A DNA stretch of 12,424 bases, from positions 1 through 12,424 of the forward strand of contig QFNA01000070.1 of assembly GCA_003248395.1 (NCBI GenBank), in the 5' to 3' direction. Shown here in pieces: positions 1 to 6,924 of the stretch (position 1 is its first letter; each line of letters starts with the position of its first letter). Below the pieces are notes generated by a model, which was not told the DNA's origin, did not search any database, and saw nothing but the letters and a program-made list of their open reading frames with translations. Position numbers and translations under genes: made by a program. The DNA comes from Citromicrobium sp. (GTDB taxonomy: Bacteria > Pseudomonadota > Alphaproteobacteria > Sphingomonadales > Sphingomonadaceae).

Positions 1-704
1 ACGGTCGCCTCGGTCCCGTCATCGTAAGTAACCTGCCCGGCGGTAAGCGGTGGAGCCATGGCGAGCCCGAGGTTGGCGAAGTATGGATTGTAATGCCCGG
101 TCGGCGACAGAGCGAAATCCGGGAATTCCTCGGTAAGCTCCGCCGGGACGTTCTGATATCCCGAAAGCAGCGAGGCAACGTAATTCGTCCCGTCATGCCG
201 AGCCTTCGTGATCAACGAAAGGTCTGGCGGAATAGCGTTTGCATTCGCGGCAGCGGCCGCAACGCTGTTGGGATACGGCGACGGGAAATAGTCGGTCGGC
301 AGACCGGGGCGCGTGGTCACTTCGCCAGTCGCGGGATCGATGCCCGGCACCTGCTTGCTCGCCGCAAACGTCTTCACCTGGCCTTCGTTATAACCGATTT
401 GTTCGAGGTCGCGGAAAGCGACGAATTTGAGACTGTGGCAAGCCGAACAGACCTCATTGTAGACCTTGAAGCCGCGCTGCAGTTCCTGCGTGTCCCATTT
501 GCCGAATGCGCCGTCGAACGACCAGTCATATTGCTTGGGATGTTCGTGAAACTCATGCTCCGCAGTCGGCGCGACGAATTGGCCATGCGTCGCGAAGGTC
601 GAAAAGGCCGGTCCGATACCGAACAGCAGCGCCAACACGACGACGAAGACGAAACCGAGTCCGACAAGAATGCCGACTAGGCGGATGGAGAGAAGTTGGC
701 TCAT
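1..704 (-). CDS. petC: Cytochrome c1, bc1 complex (3' end off window)
   Basis: Cytochrome c1 carries electrons from the Rieske cluster to soluble or membrane cytochrome c in the ubiquinol:cytochrome c reductase, facing the periplasm. Reading from the ATG at 704, residues 7-29 form a hydrophobic signal/anchor segment, followed by the haem c attachment motif CSACH at residues 86-90. The family hallmark PPDLSLI lies further on, and GLAMAPPL carries the likely axial ligand Met216. The frame stays open for 234 codons to the window edge, so the last part, including the expected C-terminal membrane anchor, is missing here. It is the third gene of petABC, 35 bases after petB on the same strand. The Shine-Dalgarno is weak, which fits translation within an operon. 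Identity is secure; the signal peptide cleavage site is not clear. Confidence 0.96.
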   Translation of the reverse strand, partial: MSQLLSIRLVGILVGLGFVFVVVLALLFGIGPAFSTFATHGQFVAPTAEHEFHEHPKQYDWSFDGAFGKWDTQELQRGFKVYNEVCSACHSLKFVAFRDLEQIGYNEGQVKTFAASKQVPGIDPATGEVTTRPGLPTDYFPSPYPNSVAAAAANANAIPPDLSLITKARHDGTNYVASLLSGYQNVPAELTEEFPDFALSPTGHYNPYFANLGLAMAPPLTAGQVTYDDGTEAT

Positions 705-739
705 GGGTCAGTCTTTCTCGTGTCGTACCAGACCAGGCC

Positions 740-2032
740 TTAAACGGCCGGCTCCGCATTCTCGCCCAGGACGGCTTTCTTGTCCGACCCCAGCACAGCT
801 TCGGTAATCGAATAGGGCAGTGGTTCGGGCTTCTCGATGCTGCTGATGATCGGCAGGATCACCAGGAAATGCAGGAAATAGTAGGCCGTCGCGATCTGGC
901 TGAGCATGATGTAGGGTTCTTCCGCGTGAGCACCGCCGAGATAGAACAGCGCTGCCATGCAAGGGATCAGGCCGAACCAGAAGAACTTGCGGAACAGCGG
1001 ACGATAATGGCCGCTGCGAACCGGACTCCGATCGAGCCAGGGCAGGAAGAACCACACCAGGATCGCTGCGAACATTGCCAGCACACCCCACAGCTTTGCC
1101 GGCAGGATGAAGTCGAATGTGAACGCGCGGAGGATGGCGTAGAAGGGATAGAAATACCATTCCGGCACGATCAGCGCGGGCGTCGAGAGCGGATTTGCCT
1201 CGATATAGTTGTCAGGATGCCCCAGCGCATTGGGTGAGAAGAAGACCATCAGCGCAAAGATGATGAGGATGACTCCCAGCCCGAATCCGTCCTTCGCCGT
1301 GTAATAGGGATGGAAGGGAACGGTGTCGCTCTCGCTCTTCACCTCGACACCAGTCGGATTGGACGACCCCGGGATGTGCAATGCCCAGATATGCAGGATG
1401 ACGACGCCTGCGATCACGAAGGGCAGCAAGAAGTGCAGCGAGAAAAAGCGATTGAGCGCCGCATTATCAGGCGCATAGCCGCCCAGCAGCCACACCTGGA
1501 TAGGCTCGCCTACCAACGGAATGGCGCCGAACAGGCCGGTAATAACCTTCGCGCCCCAGAAACTCATTTGCCCCCACGGCAGGACATAGCCCATGAAAGC
1601 GGTCGCCATCATCAGCAGGAAAATCACCACGCCGAGCAGCCAGACCATTTCGCGCGGGGCCTTGTACGAGCTGTAATAAAACCCGCGAAAGATGTGCAGA
1701 TAGATAACGATGAAGAAGAAGCTCGCCCCGTTGGCGTGGGCGTAGCGCATCAGCCAGCCCCAATTGACGTCGCGCATGATGTGCTCGGTCGTTCCGAACG
1801 CGACCTGCGCGTTGGCAGCGTAATGCATCGCCAGGACCACGCCAGTGACGATCTGGAGCACGAGGAAAAAGCCGGCGAGCACGCCGAAGTTCCACATGTA
1901 GTTCAGATTGCGCGGCACCGGATAGCCTGCACCGACCGCATTGTAGACAAGGCGCGGAAGCGGCAGCTTCTCGTCGACCCATTTGGTCAGCCCGGTCTTT
2001 GGTTCGTACTGGCGTGCCCAGGGAAAGCTCAT
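740..2032 (-). CDS. petB: Cytochrome b, bc1 complex
   Basis: This is the membrane-embedded core of ubiquinol:cytochrome c reductase; it holds haems bL and bH and the two quinone sites of the Q cycle. The 430-residue protein has the length usual for alphaproteobacterial cytochrome b. The four haem ligands are visible as His99 (RYAHANG) and His113 (YLHIFRG) in one helix, and His200 (SLHFLLP) and His214 (ILHIWALH) in another. The Qo-site PEWY motif is at residues 290-293. About eight hydrophobic helices are recognisable. The ATG at 2032 is preceded by a modest GAGAG ribosome-binding sequence. It starts 23 bases after the petA stop and is followed by petC, so the three are almost certainly one transcript. 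Nothing is truncated or abnormal. Confidence 0.98.
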   Translation of the reverse strand: MSFPWARQYEPKTGLTKWVDEKLPLPRLVYNAVGAGYPVPRNLNYMWNFGVLAGFFLVLQIVTGVVLAMHYAANAQVAFGTTEHIMRDVNWGWLMRYAHANGASFFFIVIYLHIFRGFYYSSYKAPREMVWLLGVVIFLLMMATAFMGYVLPWGQMSFWGAKVITGLFGAIPLVGEPIQVWLLGGYAPDNAALNRFFSLHFLLPFVIAGVVILHIWALHIPGSSNPTGVEVKSESDTVPFHPYYTAKDGFGLGVILIIFALMVFFSPNALGHPDNYIEANPLSTPALIVPEWYFYPFYAILRAFTFDFILPAKLWGVLAMFAAILVWFFLPWLDRSPVRSGHYRPLFRKFFWFGLIPCMAALFYLGGAHAEEPYIMLSQIATAYYFLHFLVILPIISSIEKPEPLPYSITEAVLGSDKKAVLGENAEPAV

Positions 2033-2055
2033 GGTCTAGTCTCTCGTCTTAAAGC

Positions 2056-2628
2056 TCAGCCGACCTGGATCACGGTGTCCGAGGTGAATGTGTATTCGGG
2101 CACTTCGAGGTTGGTCGGCGCGGGACCCTTCATGATGCGGCCCGCCGTATCGTAATGCGACCCGTGGCAGGGGCAGAAATAGCCGCCGTACTCGCCCTTG
2201 TTTTCACCTTCCGCGGCACCGAGCGGCACGCAGCCGAGGTGGGTGCAGACGCCCATGGTGACGAGCATGTCGAGATGCCCTTCTTTCGTGCGCTCCTCAA
2301 GGGTTTGTGGATCGCGCAGCGAGGAAACGGGGATCGCATTGGCTTCGGCAATTTCCTGCGGAGTCAGACGGCGTACGAACAGAGGCTGTTTGCGAAAGAC
2401 CGCCTTGATCGCCTGACCCGGTTCGATGGCGGAAACATCCACTTCGGTCGTGCTTGCCGCCAGCACGTCTTTCGAAGGCGCCATCTGGCTGATCAGAGGA
2501 TACAGCACCGCGAGTCCGGCAACACCGGCCGAACTCACGGCAGCGATGTCAATGAAATCACGCCGACGGTAGCCGTCGTCGATAATTGCCTCGGTTGCGG
2601 GAATAGCGGTTGCAGTCGTGTCTGCCAT
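2056..2628 (-). CDS. petA: Rieske iron-sulfur subunit, bc1 complex
   Basis: The Rieske protein takes the first electron from ubiquinol in the bc1 complex and passes it to cytochrome c1. The 190-residue product has a twin-arginine-like RRRDF at residues 21-25, followed by one hydrophobic segment to about residue 47, which is the usual uncleaved Tat signal-anchor. The cluster-binding boxes are CTHLGC (Cys128, His130, Cys133) and CPCHGSHYD (Cys152, Cys154, His155). They also provide the Ser157 and Tyr159 that tune the cluster potential in this family. I place the start at the ATG at 2628, not the in-frame start at 2676. It has AAGG five bases upstream and gives the conserved N-terminal length. 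It is the first gene of petABC. Confidence 0.97.
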   Translation of the reverse strand: MADTTATAIPATEAIIDDGYRRRDFIDIAAVSSAGVAGLAVLYPLISQMAPSKDVLAASTTEVDVSAIEPGQAIKAVFRKQPLFVRRLTPQEIAEANAIPVSSLRDPQTLEERTKEGHLDMLVTMGVCTHLGCVPLGAAEGENKGEYGGYFCPCHGSHYDTAGRIMKGPAPTNLEVPEYTFTSDTVIQVG

Positions 2629-2735
2629 CAGCGCCTTGCCTTGCCTGCCTTGAACGACCGGAAGGTGATCCACCAACCGGTAAAAAAGAGTTGCGATCCA
2701 TCATCCGGAGATCGCGGGGGCACCATGCCATTCAT
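2628..2735 (-). CDS. Possible 35-residue leader peptide upstream of petA
   Basis: I do not recognise this ORF and it may not be expressed. It starts with ATG at 2735 (a second ATG is at 2726) and ends in a TGA that shares one base with the petA ATG, forming TGATG, the classic layout for translational coupling. The product would be short and basic, with an aromatic patch FFTGWW at residues 17-22 continuing to TF at 24-25, and a Lys/Arg-rich tail. That composition is unlike a typical random reading of GC-rich intergenic DNA. The frame extends back to a TTG at 2813. It would lie inside the 5' leader if the candidate promoter at 2785-2813 is used. No good Shine-Dalgarno precedes either ATG, which is the main argument against it. 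Confidence 0.3.
   Translation of the reverse strand: MNGMVPPRSPDDGSQLFFTGWWITFRSFKAGKARR
2634..2652 (-). promoter_or_regulatory. petA ribosome-binding site within a repeated AAGG tract
   Basis: On the minus strand the bases just before the petA ATG contain three CAAGG units and one CAGG, at plus-strand 2634-2638, 2639-2643, 2644-2647 and 2648-2652. The unit nearest the gene places AAGG five bases before the ATG at 2628, an ideal Shine-Dalgarno spacing, and this decides the petA start. The further copies could act as standby ribosome sites or be chance. Confidence 0.6.
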
Positions 2736-2784
2736 GCTGAAAAAGCCTGTGCGAAAGCCCCCGGAACACCCGGTTTGGTCCGGG

Positions 2785-2813
2785 CCTCTAGCCGGATTGC
2801 GACATGTTGCCAA
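2785..2813 (-). promoter_or_regulatory. Candidate petABC promoter
   Basis: On the minus strand TTGGCA (plus-strand 2808-2813) is followed after exactly 17 bases by TAGAGG (2785-2790). The first matches a housekeeping -35 box at five of six positions; the second is a weak -10. Transcription would start near 2778, giving a petA leader of about 150 bases that includes the possible leader ORF. This is pattern matching only. Confidence 0.35.
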
Positions 2814-2852
2814 CCGCCATTTTGGCTGACACGGACGCCTCGCGACTTGACC

Positions 2853-3452
2853 TTACGGAAGGGCGATCACGCTCAATTGGCGACCATCGGTAGGTTCACC
2901 GAGATGAGTGGCTCTGCGATAGGAGCAGAAACGCGTGGCGTCCGCGTAGGTATCGAGTGCCAGATCTTCGACTCGAGTAACGCTGGCACTGCGAAGGCGA
3001 TGGGCGACGTAAGAGGGCAAATCGAACTGGAGCCGATCACCTTTTCCCGGCTGGAAAAAGGTCTCGTCCTCGGCGTCAAACCTTGCGCGAAATTCGGGAT
3101 CAACCTCGTAGCTGCATTGTGCGATCGTCGGCCCGATCGCGGCCGCAATGGAACCGCGTCGCGCGCCGAGTGATTCCATCGCCTGTACTGTATTCTCGAT
3201 CACGCCTGCTCTTGCGCCACGCCAGCCTGCATGCGCCGCACCGACGATACCAGCAGCTTGGTCCGCAAGGAGAACGGGCGCGCAGTCAGCGGTGACGACA
3301 CCCTCGCGCATGATAACGACATCGGCCGAGTGTATCTGCTTTAGCCTTACGAGCGGCGCCCCGGGCATGATGTCCTGCGCCTCCAGCCCTTCGCGACCGG
3401 AAAAGCCATGTGGCAAACCAGACAGTACGCCTGCTGTGATGATGTCAGCCAA
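2853..3452 (-). CDS. pgeF: PgeF/YfiH family protein (laccase domain), shortened
   Basis: The family (PgeF, YfiH, YlmD; formerly called polyphenol oxidase) comprises metal-dependent enzymes linked to peptidoglycan precursor editing and to purine nucleoside chemistry. The C-terminal two thirds are clear: TADCAPVLLAD, AAHAGWRGA, an AIGP..QCSYEV stretch and the closing FCSYRRATHLGE. The metal triad is His41, Cys57 and His74, with the Cys-to-His spacing (17) the same as in E. coli YfiH. At 199 residues it is about 45-50 residues shorter than usual. The conserved GGVS...LN...ENR segment after HGFSGR is absent, and so is most of the linker between the first His and the Cys. The only plausible start is TTG at 3452, just after an in-frame stop, overlapping the end of pepN by eight bases. 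It may be a diverged second copy. Family membership is certain; activity is open. Confidence 0.88.
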   Translation of the reverse strand: MADIITAGVLSGLPHGFSGREGLEAQDIMPGAPLVRLKQIHSADVVIMREGVVTADCAPVLLADQAAGIVGAAHAGWRGARAGVIENTVQAMESLGARRGSIAAAIGPTIAQCSYEVDPEFRARFDAEDETFFQPGKGDRLQFDLPSYVAHRLRSASVTRVEDLALDTYADATRFCSYRRATHLGEPTDGRQLSVIALP

Positions 3453-6096
3453 GCGACCGGCTCACTTGCTCGAAGGTGTCACGCGATAGATTCGGCGCCT
3501 TGGCAATCCGGTCGAGTGCATCGCGCATCATCGACGCCCGTTTCGGCTCGATCCGGCGCCAGCGGCCAAGCGGCGGCACGAAACGCGCTGCCGTCTGCGG
3601 ATTGATCGGATCGAGCGCGAGGATGAGGTCTGCGATCATGTTGTAGCCCTCTCCGTCGGCGCGGTGAAATCCGTGCGGGTTCCCGGCAAACGCCATATAA
3701 AGCGACCGTACGCGGTTGGGATTCCTGAGCGTAAAATCCGAATGTTCGGCCAGCGCCTTCACATGCTCGACGACCTTCGGATGGAGCGACATAGCCTGCA
3801 GGCTGAACCATTTGTCGATGACGAGAGCATTGCCGTCATAGCGATTATAGAAGTTCAGCAACCGGCCTGTCCGTTCCGCACTATCGATCCCCGTCAGAAC
3901 CATCAAAGCGCCCTGTCGGTCGGTCATGTTGTCTGCGCGATCATACTGATGGGCTGCGAGTTCGACTGCCTTCGCGGGATCGCTTGCAGCCGCATAGGTG
4001 AGCACCAGCGTCTTGAGCTTGCGAGCACCTTTGGCTTCGGGCGATAGCGAGAAGGGCACGTTTTCGGCGCGGTCGTAGAGCCGGTGGAACTCGGTCGCCA
4101 GCGCCGTGCCCATGTCCGCCTTCAGACGCTCGCGTTCATCATGAATGCGGCCGGGGTCGGCAATGAGCATCTGCTCGGCCAGATAAGCCTGACTAGGCAT
4201 TGACAGCAGTTCGCCACGCATCAGGTCGTCGATGCCGTCGTCATCGACGATGGCGCGCATGGCGGTCGCGATGTCGCTAGCGGATGCAGACCGTTCCGCT
4301 TCTTGAAGGTCACCCATGGCAGCCGCGACAAGGTGGCCCACGATCAGTTCCTGCATCGCTTCGTAGCGGGCGAAGGGTTCGTCGTCCTTCGCGGCGAGGA
4401 AAACCAGTTCCTCGCGCGTGATGTCGCGATCTATGGTCACAGGCGCGGAGAAGCCGCGATTGATCGAAAGCGCCGGGCGTGTGGCACGGCCGGGAAAGCG
4501 GAATTCGTCGGACGCCTTGTCGAGCACGATCAGTTCCTCGCCAGCACTTCGCCCGGTCGAGCGATCGAACAGGGCGATGCGCAGCGGGATCGGCATGGGC
4601 GATTTGCCACTCTGTCCGGGTGTGTCCGGCACCTCTTGGGTCAGGTGAAGCACGGCTTCTTCGCCTTCGTGCGAGAGCGCCACGGTTACTTTTGGCGTAC
4701 CCGCTTGCGAATACCACAGACGGAATTGCTTGAGGTCGAGACCCGCGCCATCCTCGATCGAGGATACGAAGTCTTCGCAGGTCGAGGCCTCGCCGTCGTG
4801 GCGATCGAAATAGGTATCGGTGCCTCTGCGGAAGGCTTCCTTGCCCGCCATCGTGCGCATCATCCGGATGACTTCGGCGCCCTTGTTGTAGACGGTCGAG
4901 GTGTAGAAATTGCTGATCTCACGATAGCTGTCTGGCCGGATGGAGTGCGCAAGCGGGCCGCTGTCCTCGGGAAACTGGACACCGCGCAGGACGCGCACGT
5001 CCTCGATCCGCTTGACCGGTTCGCTGCCCATGTCCTGGCTGAACAGTTGGTCGCGCAGAACGGTGAAGCCTTCCTTGAGGCTCAACTGGAACCAGTCGCG
5101 GCAGGTGATGCGGTTGCCTGACCAGTTGTGGAAGTATTCGTGGCCGATCACGCCTTCGATGCCGTCATAGTCACCGTCCGTGGCGGTTTCGGGGTCGGCG
5201 AGGACGTATTTGGTATTGAAGACGTTGAGGCCCTTGTTCTCCATCGCGCCCATGTTGAAGTCGGACACGGCAACGATGTTGAAGAGGTCGAGATCGTACT
5301 CGCGCCCGAAAACCTCCTCGTCCCATTTCATCGAGCGCTTGAGGCTCTCCATGGCGTGCTCGGTGCGGTCGAGATCGCCTTCGCGGACCCAGACGTTCAG
5401 TTCAACCTTCCGGCCGCCCATTGTCGTGAAGCTGTCCGAGCGGGCGACGAGGTCGCCGGCGACGAGCGCGAAGAGATAGCACGGCTTGGGCCAGGGGTCG
5501 TGCCATTCGGCCCAGCCTATTTCGCCATCTTCACCCATATCGACGCGGTTGCCGTTGGAAAGCATCACCGGGAAATCCTTCTTCGACCCGCGCATCTTCA
5601 CGGTGTAGGTGGAGAGCACGTCGGGGCGGTCGGGGAAGAAGGTGATGCGCCGGAAACCTTCGGCCTCGCACTGGGTGCAGAGCATGCCGGAGGAGGCATA
5701 GAGCCCCATCAGCTGCGAATTGGCGGATGGGTCGATCTCGGTCACGATCTCTATCGTGTGCCGATCGCCTTCGAGCGTGACGACCAGATCGTCGCCGTCC
5801 ATCATGTGTCCGGCACAGTCGCCGCCGTCGCACTTCAGCGAGACCAGTTTAAGCCCGTCTCCGTTCAGCCGGATCGTGGGCGATTCGTCGGCTTGCGGAT
5901 TCCGCTCGACCTCCAGTGTCGAGGTGACCCGCGTCCTGTCCAGCCCCAGCTCGAAGTCGAGTCGCGTGGTGGGCACCAGCCAGGCGAAAGGGGTGTAATC
6001 CTCGCGCCGGATTTCCGGCGGCGCCTTGGGCTCGACGGCAGCATCGGCCATTTCGGGATTGCCATCCGGAGTCGAAGGGGTGCGGGCGATATCCAT
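3445..6096 (-). CDS. pepN: Aminopeptidase N (M1 zinc metallopeptidase)
   Basis: PepN removes N-terminal residues from peptides and is the main cytosolic broad-specificity aminopeptidase in many Proteobacteria. The 883-residue protein matches the bacterial PepN subgroup in length and order. Substrate-pocket residues Gln142 and Glu144 lie in TQCEAEGFRR, the exopeptidase motif GAMEN is at 283-287, and the zinc site HEYFH is at 319-323 with the third ligand Glu342. The catalytic Tyr403 is in TVYNKGAEV. The remainder is the beta-sandwich plus helical C-terminal half. I see no signal peptide, which agrees with a cytosolic enzyme. The ATG at 6096 is supported by AGGA five bases upstream; an internal ATG at residue 16 has no such site. 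It overlaps the downstream pgeF-like gene and diverges from the SDR gene. Confidence 0.97.
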   Translation of the reverse strand: MDIARTPSTPDGNPEMADAAVEPKAPPEIRREDYTPFAWLVPTTRLDFELGLDRTRVTSTLEVERNPQADESPTIRLNGDGLKLVSLKCDGGDCAGHMMDGDDLVVTLEGDRHTIEIVTEIDPSANSQLMGLYASSGMLCTQCEAEGFRRITFFPDRPDVLSTYTVKMRGSKKDFPVMLSNGNRVDMGEDGEIGWAEWHDPWPKPCYLFALVAGDLVARSDSFTTMGGRKVELNVWVREGDLDRTEHAMESLKRSMKWDEEVFGREYDLDLFNIVAVSDFNMGAMENKGLNVFNTKYVLADPETATDGDYDGIEGVIGHEYFHNWSGNRITCRDWFQLSLKEGFTVLRDQLFSQDMGSEPVKRIEDVRVLRGVQFPEDSGPLAHSIRPDSYREISNFYTSTVYNKGAEVIRMMRTMAGKEAFRRGTDTYFDRHDGEASTCEDFVSSIEDGAGLDLKQFRLWYSQAGTPKVTVALSHEGEEAVLHLTQEVPDTPGQSGKSPMPIPLRIALFDRSTGRSAGEELIVLDKASDEFRFPGRATRPALSINRGFSAPVTIDRDITREELVFLAAKDDEPFARYEAMQELIVGHLVAAAMGDLQEAERSASASDIATAMRAIVDDDGIDDLMRGELLSMPSQAYLAEQMLIADPGRIHDERERLKADMGTALATEFHRLYDRAENVPFSLSPEAKGARKLKTLVLTYAAASDPAKAVELAAHQYDRADNMTDRQGALMVLTGIDSAERTGRLLNFYNRYDGNALVIDKWFSLQAMSLHPKVVEHVKALAEHSDFTLRNPNRVRSLYMAFAGNPHGFHRADGEGYNMIADLILALDPINPQTAARFVPPLGRWRRIEPKRASMMRDALDRIAKAPNLSRDTFEQVSRSLG

Positions 6097-6101
6097 GCGT
6101 A

Positions 6102-6132
6102 TCCTGTTCTTTCGAGAGCTTTAGGGTAATAC
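6102..6132. promoter_or_regulatory. Compact divergent region: pepN RBS and shared AT core
   Basis: The 42 bases between the pepN and SDR starts hold the pepN Shine-Dalgarno (AGGA on the minus strand, plus-strand 6102-6105). They also hold one AT-rich core, GTAATAC, at 6126-6132. Read rightwards this gives TAATAC, six bases before the SDR ATG; read leftwards it gives TATTAC, about 30 bases before the pepN ATG. Both resemble -10 boxes. No convincing -35 box is visible for either direction. Confidence 0.3.
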
Positions 6133-6138
6133 GCCCCG

Positions 6139-6924
6139 ATGCCCCGTTTGTTCATCTTCGGCCTCGGCTACACGGCGGGGCGGTTCGCGCAAGATATGCG
6201 TGGTCGAGGCTGGCATGTCGATGCCACCGGTAGCGCCGGCAACCTGCCGTTCAAAGACGCCGAAGCGGTCCTGTCCGCACTTGGCCTGGCGAGCCACGTC
6301 CTGAGTTCGGTCCCGCCCACCAAGGGGAGCGACCCCGTACTCGACCGCTATGGCGACGCGCTGGATGGCAAATGGTGCGCGTACCTCTCCTCCACCGGCG
6401 TCTATGGCGATGCCAATGGAGCCTGGGTCGACGAAAGCGCGCCCACCGGGACGGGCAGGCGAACCGCACGGGCCGAATGTGATGCCCGCTGGCTGGACAT
6501 GGGCGCGCGGGTGTTTCGCCTGCCGGGGATCTATGGCCCGGACCGGAGCGCCTTCGAGCGGGTGCGCGAAGGCAAGGCGCACCGGATCGACCTGCCCGAC
6601 CAGGTGTTCAGCCGGGTGCATGTCGATGATATCGTGTCCGGACTGGTCGCCGCCATCGAGCGCGATGCCCCTCCGGGCGCGTACAATCTTTCCGACGACC
6701 TGCCGACGAGCCAGAATGCCGTAATCGAGGAAGCCTGTCGCCTGCTCGGCGTAGCGCCCCCGCCGCTGCAAACGCTGGAGGAAGCCGATCTTTCGCCCAT
6801 GGCGCGTGGGTTTTACGCGGAGAACCGCAGGGTGGCGAACGGCAAGGCGAAACGCGTGCTGGATTGGCAGCCACGCTATCCCACCTATCGCGAGGGGCTG
6901 TCTGCGATCAGGGTTCCGGCGTAG
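6139..6924 (+). CDS. Atypical SDR, YeeZ-like NAD(P)-binding protein
   Basis: The 261-residue protein has an extended-SDR Rossmann fold. It has the cofactor loop GLGYTA at residues 8-13, the strand-end motif SSTGVYGD at 84-91, FRLPGIYGP at 126-134 and FSRVHVDDI at 157-165. The C-terminus resembles epimerase-type proteins (NRRVANGKAKR followed by LDWQPRYPTYREGL). The usual SDR catalytic Tyr-x-x-x-Lys is not in place: four residues after Tyr89 the chain has Gly, not Lys. This is typical of the atypical YeeZ subgroup, whose substrates are unknown. The ATG at 6139 directly precedes the nucleotide-binding strand, so no longer N-terminus is expected. It has little or no Shine-Dalgarno. The last 17 bases overlap the transporter gene on the other strand. 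The reaction cannot be named. Confidence 0.85.
   Translation: MPRLFIFGLGYTAGRFAQDMRGRGWHVDATGSAGNLPFKDAEAVLSALGLASHVLSSVPPTKGSDPVLDRYGDALDGKWCAYLSSTGVYGDANGAWVDESAPTGTGRRTARAECDARWLDMGARVFRLPGIYGPDRSAFERVREGKAHRIDLPDQVFSRVHVDDIVSGLVAAIERDAPPGAYNLSDDLPTSQNAVIEEACRLLGVAPPPLQTLEEADLSPMARGFYAENRRVANGKAKRVLDWQPRYPTYREGLSAIRVPA

Noticed and set aside
1310..2155. Plus-strand 281-codon frame across petB and the end of petA.
   Set aside because: It is antisense to two fully conserved respiratory genes and its translation is a low-complexity His/Arg/Glu-rich shadow.
2629..2676. Earlier in-frame start for petA adding 16 residues.
   Set aside because: The added residues are not typical of Rieske proteins, and the ATG at 2628 has an AAGG site at ideal spacing.
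2769..2784. Small hairpin CCCGG/CCGGG in the gap after the pgeF-like gene, considered as a terminator.
   Set aside because: The stem is only five or six pairs and no T-run follows on the minus strand.
3300..3440. Frameshift as the explanation for the short PgeF-like protein.
   Set aside because: There are too few bases between the conserved motifs to encode the missing segments in any frame, so the bases are truly absent and not out of frame.
5128..6129. A 333-codon open frame on the plus strand opposite the start of pepN.
   Set aside because: It is the antisense shadow of a GC-rich coding region. It shows no recognisable domain or ribosome site, while pepN on the other strand has every catalytic motif.
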